A stretch of 64,000 nucleotides of DNA from Flavipsychrobacter sp. (GTDB taxonomy: Bacteria; Bacteroidota; Bacteroidia; Chitinophagales; Chitinophagaceae), in the NCBI GenBank assembly GCA_017849575.1, contig JAFIGV010000007.1, forward strand, positions 1-64,000. The letters run 5' to 3'. Positions 26,165 through 35,161 of this stretch are shown here, in pieces (position 1 is the first letter of the stretch; each line of letters begins with the position of its first letter). The position numbers were made by a program, and so were the translations under genes. Below the pieces are notes generated by a model. The model saw only the letters and a program-made list of their open reading frames with translations. It made no database searches and was not told where the DNA came from.

Positions 26165-27430
26165 TCAAGGCATTTGGAGCAACTGATCTCTGCCGGTTCC
26201 ATTACTCACGAAAGCAATTTTTGTCTGCAGATAAGACTCTATAAAGTTGCAGTATTGTGTAAAGACCTCTGGCAACTCTTCGTAAGATTTGCAGCTTCCG
26301 ATAGGTTTGCTCCAACCCGGAAATTCATGATATTCCGGCTCGATGGCGGCATCGCAGACATCATAAGGAAATTCGCGGGTAATCTGGCCGTCTATCCTGT
26401 AAGCAGTAGCCAGCTTCACGGGGTCAAAATTGTCCATCACGTCGGCCTTGGTAAGGATCAGTCGTGTCACCCCACTCAGCATGACGGCATAGCGCAGTGC
26501 CACAAGGTCTATCCATCCGCAACGACGAGGCCGCCCGGTGGTAGCACCAAATTCAGCGCCTGCTTTGCGCAGCGCATCGCCTGTCTCATCTTCGAGCTCC
26601 GTAGGGAAAGGACCGCCCCCCACACGGGTACAATAAGCTTTTGAAATGCCATATACCTCTCCCACCGCCGATGGCGCAACACCCAGACCACTGCACACTC
26701 CTCCGGCAATAGTGTTGCTCGAGGTCACAAAAGGATAGGTTCCAAAGTCAATATCCAGCATACTGCCTTGTGCACCTTCAGCGAGTATTTTCTTACCCGA
26801 CTTCAACTGTTCATCGATCCAATATTCAGCATTGATGATCTTAAGCTGGCGCAGCTTTTCTACTGCATCAAAAAACGGTGCTTCGAATTCTTCCCAGCTC
26901 ACCGGCGACTCATAGTGACTTAACAGGTCAAGATGCTTTGCTTTAAGCGCATTGTATTTTTCCAGGAAGTTAGGGCTGAGGATGTCACCCACCCGCAGTC
27001 CGTTTCTTCCGGTTTTATCCATATAGGCCGGGCCAATTCCTTTTAAGGTGGACCCAATTTTCTCCTTTCCCTTTGCCGCTTCGGAAGCAGCATCGAGTGC
27101 GCGGTGAGTAGGAATGATCAGGTGTGCGCGGTGCGAAAGGAAGAGCCGATCCAGCACATCGGGCTGCAGGGGTTGTATTGCTTCTATTTCTCTGTGCAGC
27201 GTTACCGGGTCAATGACCACACCGTTGCCAATAAGGTTGAGGCAATGAGGATGAAATACTCCGGATGGGATAGTGTGCAGTACTACTTTATTACCCTGCA
27301 CATATAAAGTGTGTCCGGCATTGGGTCCGCCCTGAAAACGGGCGATAATATCGTAACCTGCGGCAAGGTAGTCCACTATTTTCCCCTTCCCTTCGTCACC
27401 CCACTGCAAGCCGAGCAAAACATCGATCAT
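26165..27430 (-). CDS. purA: Adenylosuccinate synthetase
   Basis: A 421-residue enzyme joining IMP and aspartate with GTP to form adenylosuccinate, the first step from IMP to AMP. The GTP-binding G-D-E-G-K-G-K motif is near residue 12, with G-P-N-A-G-H-T-L and N-G-V-V-I-D following. Later motifs include G-A-Q-G-S-M-L-D-I-D-F-G-T-Y-P-F-V-T and T-T-G-R-P-R-R-C-G-W. Length is canonical. It is divergent from the IPExxxVDY gene, and a probable promoter lies just upstream. Confidence 0.96.
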   Translation of the reverse strand: MIDVLLGLQWGDEGKGKIVDYLAAGYDIIARFQGGPNAGHTLYVQGNKVVLHTIPSGVFHPHCLNLIGNGVVIDPVTLHREIEAIQPLQPDVLDRLFLSHRAHLIIPTHRALDAASEAAKGKEKIGSTLKGIGPAYMDKTGRNGLRVGDILSPNFLEKYNALKAKHLDLLSHYESPVSWEEFEAPFFDAVEKLRQLKIINAEYWIDEQLKSGKKILAEGAQGSMLDIDFGTYPFVTSSNTIAGGVCSGLGVAPSAVGEVYGISKAYCTRVGGGPFPTELEDETGDALRKAGAEFGATTGRPRRCGWIDLVALRYAVMLSGVTRLILTKADVMDNFDPVKLATAYRIDGQITREFPYDVCDAAIEPEYHEFPGWSKPIGSCKSYEELPEVFTQYCNFIESYLQTKIAFVSNGTGRDQLLQMP

Positions 27431-27449
27431 TGTTGTCTTTTGAGGGGCG

Positions 27450-27482
27450 TAAAATTAAAGCGCAATTGTCAGAATGTGCAAA
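27450..27482 (-). promoter_or_regulatory. Probable purA promoter (TTTG-N21-TAATTTTA)
   Basis: On the minus strand TTTG (27482 to 27479) is 21 bases before TAATTTTA (27457 to 27450). The -7 box differs from TAnnTTTG in its last base only. Transcription would start about 15 bases before the ATG. Confidence 0.45.
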
Positions 27483-27651
27483 CAGAATATTTTGGCCCGG
27501 TCTGTACCATTCGAGCGTTCATCATCCGTATATCCAGGACAGTTGGCAAAGCTCAAACCACCGGGTGGAAGCCCCGGGAAAAAGCGCTTTTGCTTTTTGC
27601 AGTTGCCGGCATAATAATGGAATTTTGAGTCTTAACGCTAACCGTGCTGCC

Positions 27652-28092
27652 ATGTCTTTAAAAATGACGCTGAACGTTGCTGCTATGCAGGAGGAGTTTT
27701 TCTCGGACACCACATTGCTGGGCATTGTGAGTGCGCTGCCGGGTTATCGCTTCTGTTGGTTATTAAACGAAAAATTTGATCTCAATTTTGTACGGCATGC
27801 AGATTCAGACGTGCGTATCTATGATGCACAAAAACGAGAGCTTTTTTTTCCACTCTACAAGTACCGGGCACCACTGAATGGGAACCGTTATCGCATCTAC
27901 AAACTCAAGCATGAAAAAGAATCCCTTTTGCCCGAGGTTCGGCAGCTCGACTACCTCTGGACCATACAGGGAAACACCCCCCAGCAAGATGCTGTTGAGA
28001 TCACCGGTTTACTGCGTCACATACCTGAAGTGCAACTGGCACAACCTATCCTTCCGGAGCGGCTAAAAAACCTCGCTCATCTTATCGTATAA
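27652..28092 (+). CDS. IPExxxVDY family protein
   Basis: A 146-residue protein recognised from the family's name motif, here L-P-E-V-R-Q-L-D-Y, near residue 100. The rest shows mixed helices and strands with F-F-P-L-Y-K-Y in the middle. There is no signal peptide, so it is probably cytoplasmic. The function is unknown. The ATG at 27652 is chosen because upstream in-frame residues (27430-27651) lack conserved character. It is oriented toward the DUF2723 gene with a 194-base gap that holds that gene's own promoter. Confidence 0.75.
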   Translation: MSLKMTLNVAAMQEEFFSDTTLLGIVSALPGYRFCWLLNEKFDLNFVRHADSDVRIYDAQKRELFFPLYKYRAPLNGNRYRIYKLKHEKESLLPEVRQLDYLWTIQGNTPQQDAVEITGLLRHIPEVQLAQPILPERLKNLAHLIV

Positions 28093-28164
28093 GGTTCTGC
28101 CTCAGACGCCGGTTGGCCTCACAAAGCATTGAAACAGTAAAATTTGTTAAAACATTAGGCTGCA

Positions 28165-28194
28165 TTGGCTCGTAAACCTATTTTTCTATTTTTG
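28165..28194 (+). promoter_or_regulatory. Promoter for the DUF2723 gene (TTG-N19-TATTTTTG)
   Basis: TTG at 28165-28167 is 19 bases before an exact -7 box TATTTTTG (28187-28194), the ideal Bacteroidota arrangement. It predicts a leader of about 85 bases before the ATG at 28287. Confidence 0.7.
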
Positions 28195-28286
28195 TTGCCG
28201 TCTATAAGGACGATCAGGTTGGCCGGCAAAGGCAGGCTCTCACTTTATCAGATTGTCTTTAAAAACCAAATCCAAACATTCTTCAA

Positions 28287-31200
28287 ATGAACTATCGCAA
28301 AGTCAACAACATTGTTGGTTGGGTCACATTTGCCATTGCTGCTTTTGTTTACCTGTCAACCATGGAGCCCACTGTAAGTTTCTGGGACTGTGGTGAATTT
28401 ATTTCCTGTGGTTACAAAGTAGAAGTAGGACACTCACCCGGTGCTCCTTTTTTCATGCTCATCCAAAGGTTGTTTGGTATGATGGCCGGCAGCAATCTGG
28501 CTAAAGTTCCATTGTTCATCAACGGTTGGTCGGCCCTGGCCAGCGCGCTGACAATTCTGTTTCTGTTCTGGACCATCACCCATTTTGCTCGGCGCCTCAT
28601 TGCACCCGGCGGCAACGAACCGGACAACAGGCAGCTAACCCTGATTATGGGTGCTGGCGTTGTGGGCGCTCTTGCTTATACCTTCTCCGATACCTTCTGG
28701 TTTTCGGCGGTAGAAGGCGAAGTTTATGCTACCTCGTCCTTTTTCACGGCTATCGTTTTCTGGGCCATGCTCAAATGGGAACATATAGCCAACAACAGGC
28801 ATGCGGACCGCTGGCTTGTGCTCATTGCCTATCTCATGGGCCTTTCCGTGGGCATCCACCTGCTCAACCTCCTGGCCATACCTGCTATCGCGCTGATCTA
28901 TTACTACAAGCGTTATGAAGTAACCAGAATGGGCACCTTTATCGCCTTCGTGATCGGTTGCGTCATCCTTGCTTTGATACAGTTTGGGGTCATTCAGGGT
29001 GTGCCCTGGCTGGCCTTCAAGTTCGACTATCTTTTTGTGAACAGCTTCGGCCTGCCCTTCGATAGTGGAGCCATTTTCTTCCTGATACTGTTTGGCGGAC
29101 TGTTGGTCTGGCTGCTTTTCTACGCAAGAAAGAAAGGCAATTACCTGTTGCATCTGGGCATGCTCTGTCTCATTTTTGTTGTCATTGGCTTCCTTAGTTA
29201 TCTGGTTCCGGTATTACGTTCGCGGGCCGATGTGCCAATTGACATGACCAACCCAGACAATGCTAATCGTTTCCTTTCCTACGTAAACCGCGAACAGTTT
29301 GGTTCTCAGCCGCTGCTTTTTGGTCAGGATTTTGACAGCCCGGTGGAGGCCGTGGAGACTAAGGGTTACTTCTACGATCAGGGTAAGAAGAACGGCAAGG
29401 ATTATTATCAGGAAGTGGGTAAAAAGCTCGAATACAAGTTTGGTAACACAAGATTCTTTCCCCGTATCTGGGACAACAACGACCCGCAGCATATACGCTT
29501 CTACAAGCAATATCTGGGACTTTCGGAGGGCGAATCTCCCACCAGTGCCGACAACCTGCGATTCTTCTTCGGCTATCAGATGAACTGGATGTGGTTCCGC
29601 TACTTCATGTGGAACTACGCCGGCAGACAAAATGATTTTGAGGGACAAGGTGAGATGAAGAACGGTAACTGGATATCGGGTGTAAAATTTCTCGACAAAC
29701 CACGTGTAGGCGACCTTGATATGATGGGCGATGGCTACAGCAACAACAAAGCAAGAAATGAACTTTACTTTCTTCCGCTCATCCTTGGTTTGCTGGGGTT
29801 GGTATTTCAGTTCAACTACAACAAGCGAGATGGCATTGTGACCTTCATGCTGTTCTTCTTTACCGGCATTGCTATCGGCATTTACCTCAATATGCCTCCG
29901 CTTCAGCCAAGGGAACGAGACTATGCGTTTGCCGGTTCAACGTATGCATTTGCAATCTGGATAGGTCTGGGCGTACTGATGATCAACGAATGGGCTCAAA
30001 AGGCGGTGCGCGGTACTACTGCGGCGTGGGCCACTATTGTCTTCTGCCTGTTGGCCGTACCTGCGTTGATGGCCAGGGAAGAATGGGATGATCACGACCG
30101 GTCGAAGAAAACCATAGCATGGGCAACAGCCTACAACACACTCAGTTCCGTTGCACCCAATGCAGTGCTGTTTACCTTTGGTGATAATGACACGTATCCC
30201 CTTTGGTATCTGCAGGAAGTAGAACATTTCCGGCCTGACGTGCGAATCGTTAACACAAGCCTGCTGGGCATCGACTGGTATATAGACCAACTCAACTATA
30301 AAGTGAACGATGCTGATGCCGTGCCTATGATGTGGAAGAAAAAGGACTACGTGGGTGACCACAAAAACTACATCCGGTACTTCGACAATCCACAGATACC
30401 TAAAGACAGGTTCTTTAACCTTGCTGAGGTATGCACGTTTGTGAACAGCGACGATCAGGCTAATAAACTGCGTACTATGGGTGGCGATATGGAAAACTAT
30501 CTCCCTTCGCAAAACTTTGTAGTACCCGGCTTATCGCGCGAGGCCCTGGTACAAAACGGAATGCTTTCGGCTGCAGACACAACACCGGTTAATACCGAAA
30601 TGAAGTTTACCTTCCCCAAGGATATTGCCTACAAAGATGACCTCGCAGTGCTGCAAATCGTAGCCGCTGTGGCGGCCGACGGCTGGAAAAGGCCGCTGTA
30701 TTTTGGCGCGGGTATGGGCGACAATTATCAGGGCATGAACGACTACATGAAGCTGGAAGGCTCGGTGTTCCGTCTCGTTCCCTTCAAACCCATGAACGAT
30801 CGGGCACGTAACCCCGGCGAGATGGGATTTGTAGATGGAGCCAAAAGTTACGACCTGTTTATGAAGACTTACAAATGGGGCGGTGCCGAAAGAAAGGATG
30901 TTTACTTCGACGAGAAGAACCGGCAAATGCTTACCAGCTACAGGATTGATGCTGCGCGTGTAGCCGATCAGCTTACAGCCGAAGGCAAACAGGCGCAGGC
31001 CATAGAAGTGCTGGACAAAGTTACCAATGGCATTACTGCACAATCTTATGCCTACGATGTGCCTACCTACTACATGGTGATATCGTACTATCGTGCAGGA
31101 GCCAAAGAAAAGGGACGTAATCTCGCTATGGCTTTAGCAAAGAATATGGAAGATGATGTGAAGTACATACTCAATTTTGATGATGAAGACAAACGTCTGA

Positions 31201-31367
31201 GCCTGGCAAGAGATATCCAGAACGACCTTACCATTATCAATATTATGAGCAACGTGGCCAATCAGAGTGGCGACAGCACTACAGGTAAGGAGCTTTCTCA
31301 GAAATTCGAAGCACTGGCGCAGGCCACCAGCGCGAAGATAGACATGCGGGCCCTGCAACAGCAGTAA
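28287..31367 (+). CDS. DUF2723 (GT117-type) integral membrane protein, probable protein O-glycosyltransferase
   Basis: A 1026-residue membrane protein. The first half (about 1-330) has several hydrophobic helices and the conserved N-terminus T-V-S-F-W-D-C-G-E-F-I, with G-H-S-P-G-A-P shortly after, which is the diagnostic DUF2723 motif. A second group of membrane helices lies at about 490-600, and a large soluble domain fills the C-terminus. DUF2723 is related to human TMEM260, a protein O-mannosyltransferase, so an analogous role in glycosylating exported proteins is plausible. Bacteroidota are known to O-glycosylate periplasmic proteins, but the substrate and sugar here are not shown. It has its own promoter and terminator, so it is monocistronic. 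Confidence 0.85.
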   Translation: MNYRKVNNIVGWVTFAIAAFVYLSTMEPTVSFWDCGEFISCGYKVEVGHSPGAPFFMLIQRLFGMMAGSNLAKVPLFINGWSALASALTILFLFWTITHFARRLIAPGGNEPDNRQLTLIMGAGVVGALAYTFSDTFWFSAVEGEVYATSSFFTAIVFWAMLKWEHIANNRHADRWLVLIAYLMGLSVGIHLLNLLAIPAIALIYYYKRYEVTRMGTFIAFVIGCVILALIQFGVIQGVPWLAFKFDYLFVNSFGLPFDSGAIFFLILFGGLLVWLLFYARKKGNYLLHLGMLCLIFVVIGFLSYLVPVLRSRADVPIDMTNPDNANRFLSYVNREQFGSQPLLFGQDFDSPVEAVETKGYFYDQGKKNGKDYYQEVGKKLEYKFGNTRFFPRIWDNNDPQHIRFYKQYLGLSEGESPTSADNLRFFFGYQMNWMWFRYFMWNYAGRQNDFEGQGEMKNGNWISGVKFLDKPRVGDLDMMGDGYSNNKARNELYFLPLILGLLGLVFQFNYNKRDGIVTFMLFFFTGIAIGIYLNMPPLQPRERDYAFAGSTYAFAIWIGLGVLMINEWAQKAVRGTTAAWATIVFCLLAVPALMAREEWDDHDRSKKTIAWATAYNTLSSVAPNAVLFTFGDNDTYPLWYLQEVEHFRPDVRIVNTSLLGIDWYIDQLNYKVNDADAVPMMWKKKDYVGDHKNYIRYFDNPQIPKDRFFNLAEVCTFVNSDDQANKLRTMGGDMENYLPSQNFVVPGLSREALVQNGMLSAADTTPVNTEMKFTFPKDIAYKDDLAVLQIVAAVAADGWKRPLYFGAGMGDNYQGMNDYMKLEGSVFRLVPFKPMNDRARNPGEMGFVDGAKSYDLFMKTYKWGGAERKDVYFDEKNRQMLTSYRIDAARVADQLTAEGKQAQAIEVLDKVTNGITAQSYAYDVPTYYMVISYYRAGAKEKGRNLAMALAKNMEDDVKYILNFDDEDKRLSLARDIQNDLTIINIMSNVANQSGDSTTGKELSQKFEALAQATSAKIDMRALQQQ

Positions 31368-31392
31368 AAAACTTCTGGACATGTGATATGTA

Positions 31393-31422
31393 AATTCCTC
31401 CTGCCATGCGGGAGGAATTTTT
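31393..31422 (+). terminator. Intrinsic terminator after the DUF2723 gene
   Basis: A perfect 9-bp stem (31393-31401 with 31411-31419) with a 9-base loop is followed by a T-run on the plus strand, 25 bases after the stop codon. Confidence 0.8.
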
Positions 31423-31548
31423 CATTAAAAGAAATTGGCTTCGGGAAGGTTGAAAAACGACCTCCTTCGGAAGTGGTGCCGCCGGATGTTTGTGACCAGA
31501 TGCGAGCGCAAAAGCATAGCCGGCTACGATTTCGGAGTGATGCGACAA

Positions 31549-31582
31549 AAAAATAAGGGACAGAAAACTGTCCCTTATTTTT
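31549..31582 (-). terminator. Strong terminator hairpin for tRNA-Cys (symmetric)
   Basis: A perfect 14-bp stem (31549-31562 with 31569-31582) and a 6-base loop. The A-rich and T-rich ends make it a terminator in both directions. It begins three bases after the tRNA-Cys 3' end on the minus strand. Confidence 0.85.
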
Positions 31583-31584
31583 CG

Positions 31585-31655
31585 AGGTCGAGAGCGGATT
31601 CGAACCGCTGTACGAGCTTTTGCAGAGCTCTGCCTAGCCACTCGGCCACCCGACC
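31585..31655 (-). tRNA. tRNA-Cys (GCA)
   Basis: A 71-base tRNA read on the minus strand. The acceptor stem pairs GGTCGGG with CTCGACC (one G-T). The D arm is GCC...GGC, the anticodon stem is GAGCT/AGCTC with loop CTGCAAA (anticodon GCA), and the T arm is AGCGG-TTCGAAT-CCGCT. The discriminator base is T, as expected for tRNA-Cys. The 3' CCA is not encoded and must be added. Promoter and terminator flank it closely, so it is a solitary transcript. Confidence 0.95.
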
Positions 31656-31668
31656 CTTTTGAGGAAGG

Positions 31669-31698
31669 CAAAGGTAGTGTTTTTTTCCAGCCTTCAAA
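31669..31698 (-). promoter_or_regulatory. tRNA-Cys promoter (TTTG-N18-TACCTTTG)
   Basis: On the minus strand TTTG (31698 to 31695) lies 18 bases before an exact TACCTTTG (31676 to 31669). Transcription would start about 7 bases before the mature tRNA 5' end. Confidence 0.7.
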
Positions 31699-31884
31699 GA
31701 AGTTGACGCATACTTTTTAAAAAGACGAAGGCCATTTTCTTAAAAAATCGTTCGGGCAATACCCGCAACTATTTTCGGAGGCGTCAGCTATGAATTTTTT
31801 TTCAAAACTTCGTTGCCTTCATAAAAATCCGGATGGTTAGCTCAACACCCAAACTGCTGACCGATTGTTAGGAGTAAGCAAGGG

Positions 31885-32850
31885 CTATTGATCTCTCATC
31901 AACAGATAGCTTGCCAGCTCATGCAGTTTTTGCTTCCTTTTGCTGAGTACGGCTACTTCTTCGAGACACTTGAACGCTGCATCAGAATAGGCCCGAACAG
32001 CATTGCGGCAAGCTTCATCAGCGCCTGTTTCGCGATACACTCTGAGCATTTCAGTCACCTTGGTTTCATCATCTGCGATCAGGAGATTGCCGATCAGCCC
32101 ACGTTGCATTTCAGTTGCGTTTTCAAGGGCTTTCAGCAGCAAAAAAGTTTTTTTATTGGAGCGGATGTCGCCGCCATTCTGTTTGCCCACCTTCTCGGTA
32201 TGACCAAAGGCATCGAGATAATCGTCCTGCAACTGAAACGCGATACCCAGATTCTTGCCAAACTCATAGAGCTTGCCCGCATTTCCTTCAGTAGCCCCGC
32301 CGAGCAGCGCACCCATTTTCAGGCTGCAAGCCAATAGTACAGAGGTCTTCAGCGTAATCATTCGGATGTACTCCGGAAGGCTTACATCATTACGCAATTC
32401 AAAATCCATATCCAGTTGCTGACCCTCACATACTTCGATCGAAGTTCGGTTGAACAAATGCAATACCTCGGGCAGTGATCTTTTGATATAAGCCAGTTGA
32501 TCGTAAGCATAGATGCTCATCACATCGCCGCAAAGAATGCCAGCCGTCAGACCGTTGCGTTCATGTATGGTCTGTTTACCACGGCGCAGGGGAGCCCTGT
32601 CCATAATATCGTCGTGGATGAGGGTAAAATTGTGGAACAGTTCGATACCTCGTGCGGCGTGCCAGGCGTCTTCACCTATTTCTTCAAAAAGCTCATGAGC
32701 CATCAGGCAGAGCACGGGACGAATTCGCTTGCCGCCAATAGTCAAAAAGTAGCGGCAGGGTTCGTATAAACTATCGGGATCGGTGGGAAACGGCAGGGTG
32801 GCGGAAAGCCTGGCTTCAAACTTTTCTACCAGCTCTGAAAAACTATGCAT
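31885..32850 (-). CDS. Polyprenyl diphosphate synthase
   Basis: A 321-residue trans-isoprenyl diphosphate synthase. The first aspartate-rich motif is H-D-D-I-M-D and the second is Q-D-D-Y-L-D, both needed for magnesium and substrate binding; F-H-N-F-T-L-I and R-R-G-K-Q-T-I-H are further family features. It adds isopentenyl units to allylic diphosphates in the cytoplasm. Product length (for example for quinone side chains) cannot be fixed from sequence alone. It follows rnr by 31 bases on the same strand, so the two are likely one transcript. Confidence 0.9.
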   Translation of the reverse strand: MHSFSELVEKFEARLSATLPFPTDPDSLYEPCRYFLTIGGKRIRPVLCLMAHELFEEIGEDAWHAARGIELFHNFTLIHDDIMDRAPLRRGKQTIHERNGLTAGILCGDVMSIYAYDQLAYIKRSLPEVLHLFNRTSIEVCEGQQLDMDFELRNDVSLPEYIRMITLKTSVLLACSLKMGALLGGATEGNAGKLYEFGKNLGIAFQLQDDYLDAFGHTEKVGKQNGGDIRSNKKTFLLLKALENATEMQRGLIGNLLIADDETKVTEMLRVYRETGADEACRNAVRAYSDAAFKCLEEVAVLSKRKQKLHELASYLLMRDQ

Positions 32851-32881
32851 GGGGCAAATGTAGCTTTTGCTTTAAGAAAAA

Positions 32882-34903
32882 TCACTTGCGCTTGCGGGTT
32901 GACTTTGCCTTAGGCTTTTCTTCCTTTTTCTTCTTCATCTCATGCGGCGTCGGGGGTGCCTCAGTAAGGACAAAATCTATCTGCCTTTTTTCAAGGTTAG
33001 CGGCAGCAATACGCACTTTCACACGGTCGCCCATACGAAAACGCATACCTGTATTTCTACCCACCAGTGCATATTCATGTTCCAGCAGCTCAAAGTTGTC
33101 AAACTGGTTGAGGTCTGCTATCGAAACCATGCCCTCGCATTTGTGCTCCACCGTTTCTGCCCAAAAGCCGAAGCTCGCTGTACCACTTACGATGGCTTCA
33201 AATTCTTCCCCTACAAAGTCCTGCATATACTCTACCTGCTTATACTTGTTGGCACTACGCTCGGCATCCATTGCCTTGCGCTCCATATCGCTGCAATGCC
33301 TGCACTGTTGCTCCATGTGTTTTACAGGATGGATATCATTGTTGAGACATTCGAACAATACACGATGGACCAGCACGTCGGGATAGCGACGGATAGGTGA
33401 GGTAAAATGGCAATAATTTTCAAACCCCAGCCCATAGTGCCCGATATTGTCTGTGGTGTAAACTGCTTTTGCCATAGTGCGAATGCCGAGGCTTTCCAGC
33501 ACATGTTGTTCGGGCTTTCCTTTGGCAAGCTGCAGCATCTCGTTAAATGACTTGGCTATGCCCTCCGGCGAGTTGAGATCAAAGCGATGACCGAACCGAA
33601 GGGCAAACGTGGTGAACAGTTTTAGCTTTTCCTCATCGGGCACATCGTGCACACGGTATGGAAAAGGCACCGGTTTATCTTTGACAGTAATGCCCGAAAC
33701 ATAGGTAGCAACGTACTTATTGGCCAGCAACATAAATTCTTCAATAAGCTGATGCGCCTCCTTACTCTCCTTCACCACTATTCCTACCGGTTTTGCATGT
33801 TCATCGAGTTTGAAACGCACTTCCTGCGATGAAAAATTAATGGCGCCTTTCTTAAAACGTTCTTTGCGGAGTTGCTGGGCAATATTATTGAGCAGCAGCA
33901 GTATGTCTTTATGATCGCCTTCAGCGCCCTCAATTATCTCCTGCACATCTTCATAAGCAAACCTGCGATCGGACTTGATCAGCGTACGCCCCAGCCAATA
34001 ATCCTTTACCTTCCCCTGCCGGGTCATTTCAAAAACCGCGGAGAAGGTATATTTCTCTTCGTTCGGACGTAGGGAACAAAGCTCGTTGGACAAGCGCTCC
34101 GGTAACATAGGCAATACTCTGTCGGGCAGATACACGCTGGTAGCGCGGCGGTAAGCTTCCTGATCGAGTGCAGAACCCGGCGTAACGTAGTGCGCTACAT
34201 CGGCAATATGAACCCCGATTTCCAGCGAACCATTTTTCAGTTCTCTGAAGGAAATAGCATCGTCAAAATCGCGTGCATCTATAGGGTCAATCGTAAAGGT
34301 GAGCACCTTCCTGAAATCGCGGCGATAGTGTAATTCGCCCTCGTCGATCCCTTCAGGCATTCGAGCAGCCTGTTCCATCACCTCATCAGGAAAATGCAAA
34401 GGAAAGCCACTATCTACAAGAATGCCCTGCATGGCTACCTCGTTATCGCTTTCGTGCGTCAATACGCTCACAACTTCACCTACCGGATTTCTGGCTTTCG
34501 GGCTCCATTCTGTAATCTTAACTATCGCTTTATCGCCATGCCGGCCACCATGAAGCAAGTCAATAGGAATAAAAATATCCACCGGCATATTCTGCTTGTC
34601 GGGAATTAAAAAAGCAAAGTGCTCTTTGACTTCCAACCGGCCACTAAATTGAGTCTGCCCCCGCTGCACTACTTCTTTCACCTCACCATGCGCACGCCCA
34701 TTGCGTCGTATATCCGGTGCAACAGCTACCCGTACAATATCACCGTCGAGCGCAGTACCCAGTTTATCGGGTTTAATCATTATATCCTTTTCCAACCCTT
34801 CAACAATTACAAAACCCATCCCACTTTTCACAATTTCCAGCCGTCCTTTCACGAGTCCGGATTCTTCCTGTTTCTTCTTCTTTTTATTCTTTTTGTGCGC
34901 CAT
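32882..34903 (-). CDS. rnr: Ribonuclease R
   Basis: A 673-residue RNase II-family 3'-5' exoribonuclease. A Lys-rich N-terminus (N-K-K-K-K-K) and cold-shock domains precede the catalytic RNB domain, where D-P-I-D-A-R-D-F-D-D-A-I holds the metal-binding aspartates. A C-terminal S1 domain (about 565-640) and a basic tail follow. The basic tails are typical of RNase R and help unwind structured RNA. It is slightly shorter than enterobacterial RNase R, as usual in this phylum. A TAAATTTA near-consensus box lies at 34925-34932. Confidence 0.93.
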   Translation of the reverse strand: MAHKKNKKKKKQEESGLVKGRLEIVKSGMGFVIVEGLEKDIMIKPDKLGTALDGDIVRVAVAPDIRRNGRAHGEVKEVVQRGQTQFSGRLEVKEHFAFLIPDKQNMPVDIFIPIDLLHGGRHGDKAIVKITEWSPKARNPVGEVVSVLTHESDNEVAMQGILVDSGFPLHFPDEVMEQAARMPEGIDEGELHYRRDFRKVLTFTIDPIDARDFDDAISFRELKNGSLEIGVHIADVAHYVTPGSALDQEAYRRATSVYLPDRVLPMLPERLSNELCSLRPNEEKYTFSAVFEMTRQGKVKDYWLGRTLIKSDRRFAYEDVQEIIEGAEGDHKDILLLLNNIAQQLRKERFKKGAINFSSQEVRFKLDEHAKPVGIVVKESKEAHQLIEEFMLLANKYVATYVSGITVKDKPVPFPYRVHDVPDEEKLKLFTTFALRFGHRFDLNSPEGIAKSFNEMLQLAKGKPEQHVLESLGIRTMAKAVYTTDNIGHYGLGFENYCHFTSPIRRYPDVLVHRVLFECLNNDIHPVKHMEQQCRHCSDMERKAMDAERSANKYKQVEYMQDFVGEEFEAIVSGTASFGFWAETVEHKCEGMVSIADLNQFDNFELLEHEYALVGRNTGMRFRMGDRVKVRIAAANLEKRQIDFVLTEAPPTPHEMKKKKEEKPKAKSTRKRK

Positions 34904-35051
34904 AATGCTGCCGTTAAGCTATGCTAAATTTATGAAAAGCCATGCCAAACGAACAGATCATTCCGCAAGTTGGTGACATTCCGGCCCAAAGGCCAGACAA
35001 CCTCTTTGTAAAAAAATACAGTTTGTAACCTTCGGAGCAGCGAAGCGATAC

Positions 35052-35091
35052 AATGCTAAGGCAGACAATCTGCCCGATATCGCGAAGCATT
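35052..35091. repeat. Imperfect inverted repeat in the gap before the M16 peptidase gene
   Basis: In the 258-base gap between rnr and the peptidase gene, AATGCT (35052-35057) pairs with AGCATT (35086-35091). Nested inside, GGCAGA pairs with TCTGCC around a CAA loop (35060-35074). A palindrome CGATATCG follows the inner stem. No T-run adjoins it, so it is not an obvious terminator. No gene was seen in this gap. Confidence 0.4.
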
Positions 35092-35161
35092 TTGCTTGGT
35101 ACCGCAAATAATCATGGGTAAAGGAAAAAGGCTACATTTATACACGATAAATTTTCTGTTT

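Noticed and set aside
34925-34932. TAAATTTA as an rnr promoter
   Set aside because: The box is self-complementary, lacks the final G of TAnnTTTG, and has no TTG at proper spacing, so it was not listed as a feature.
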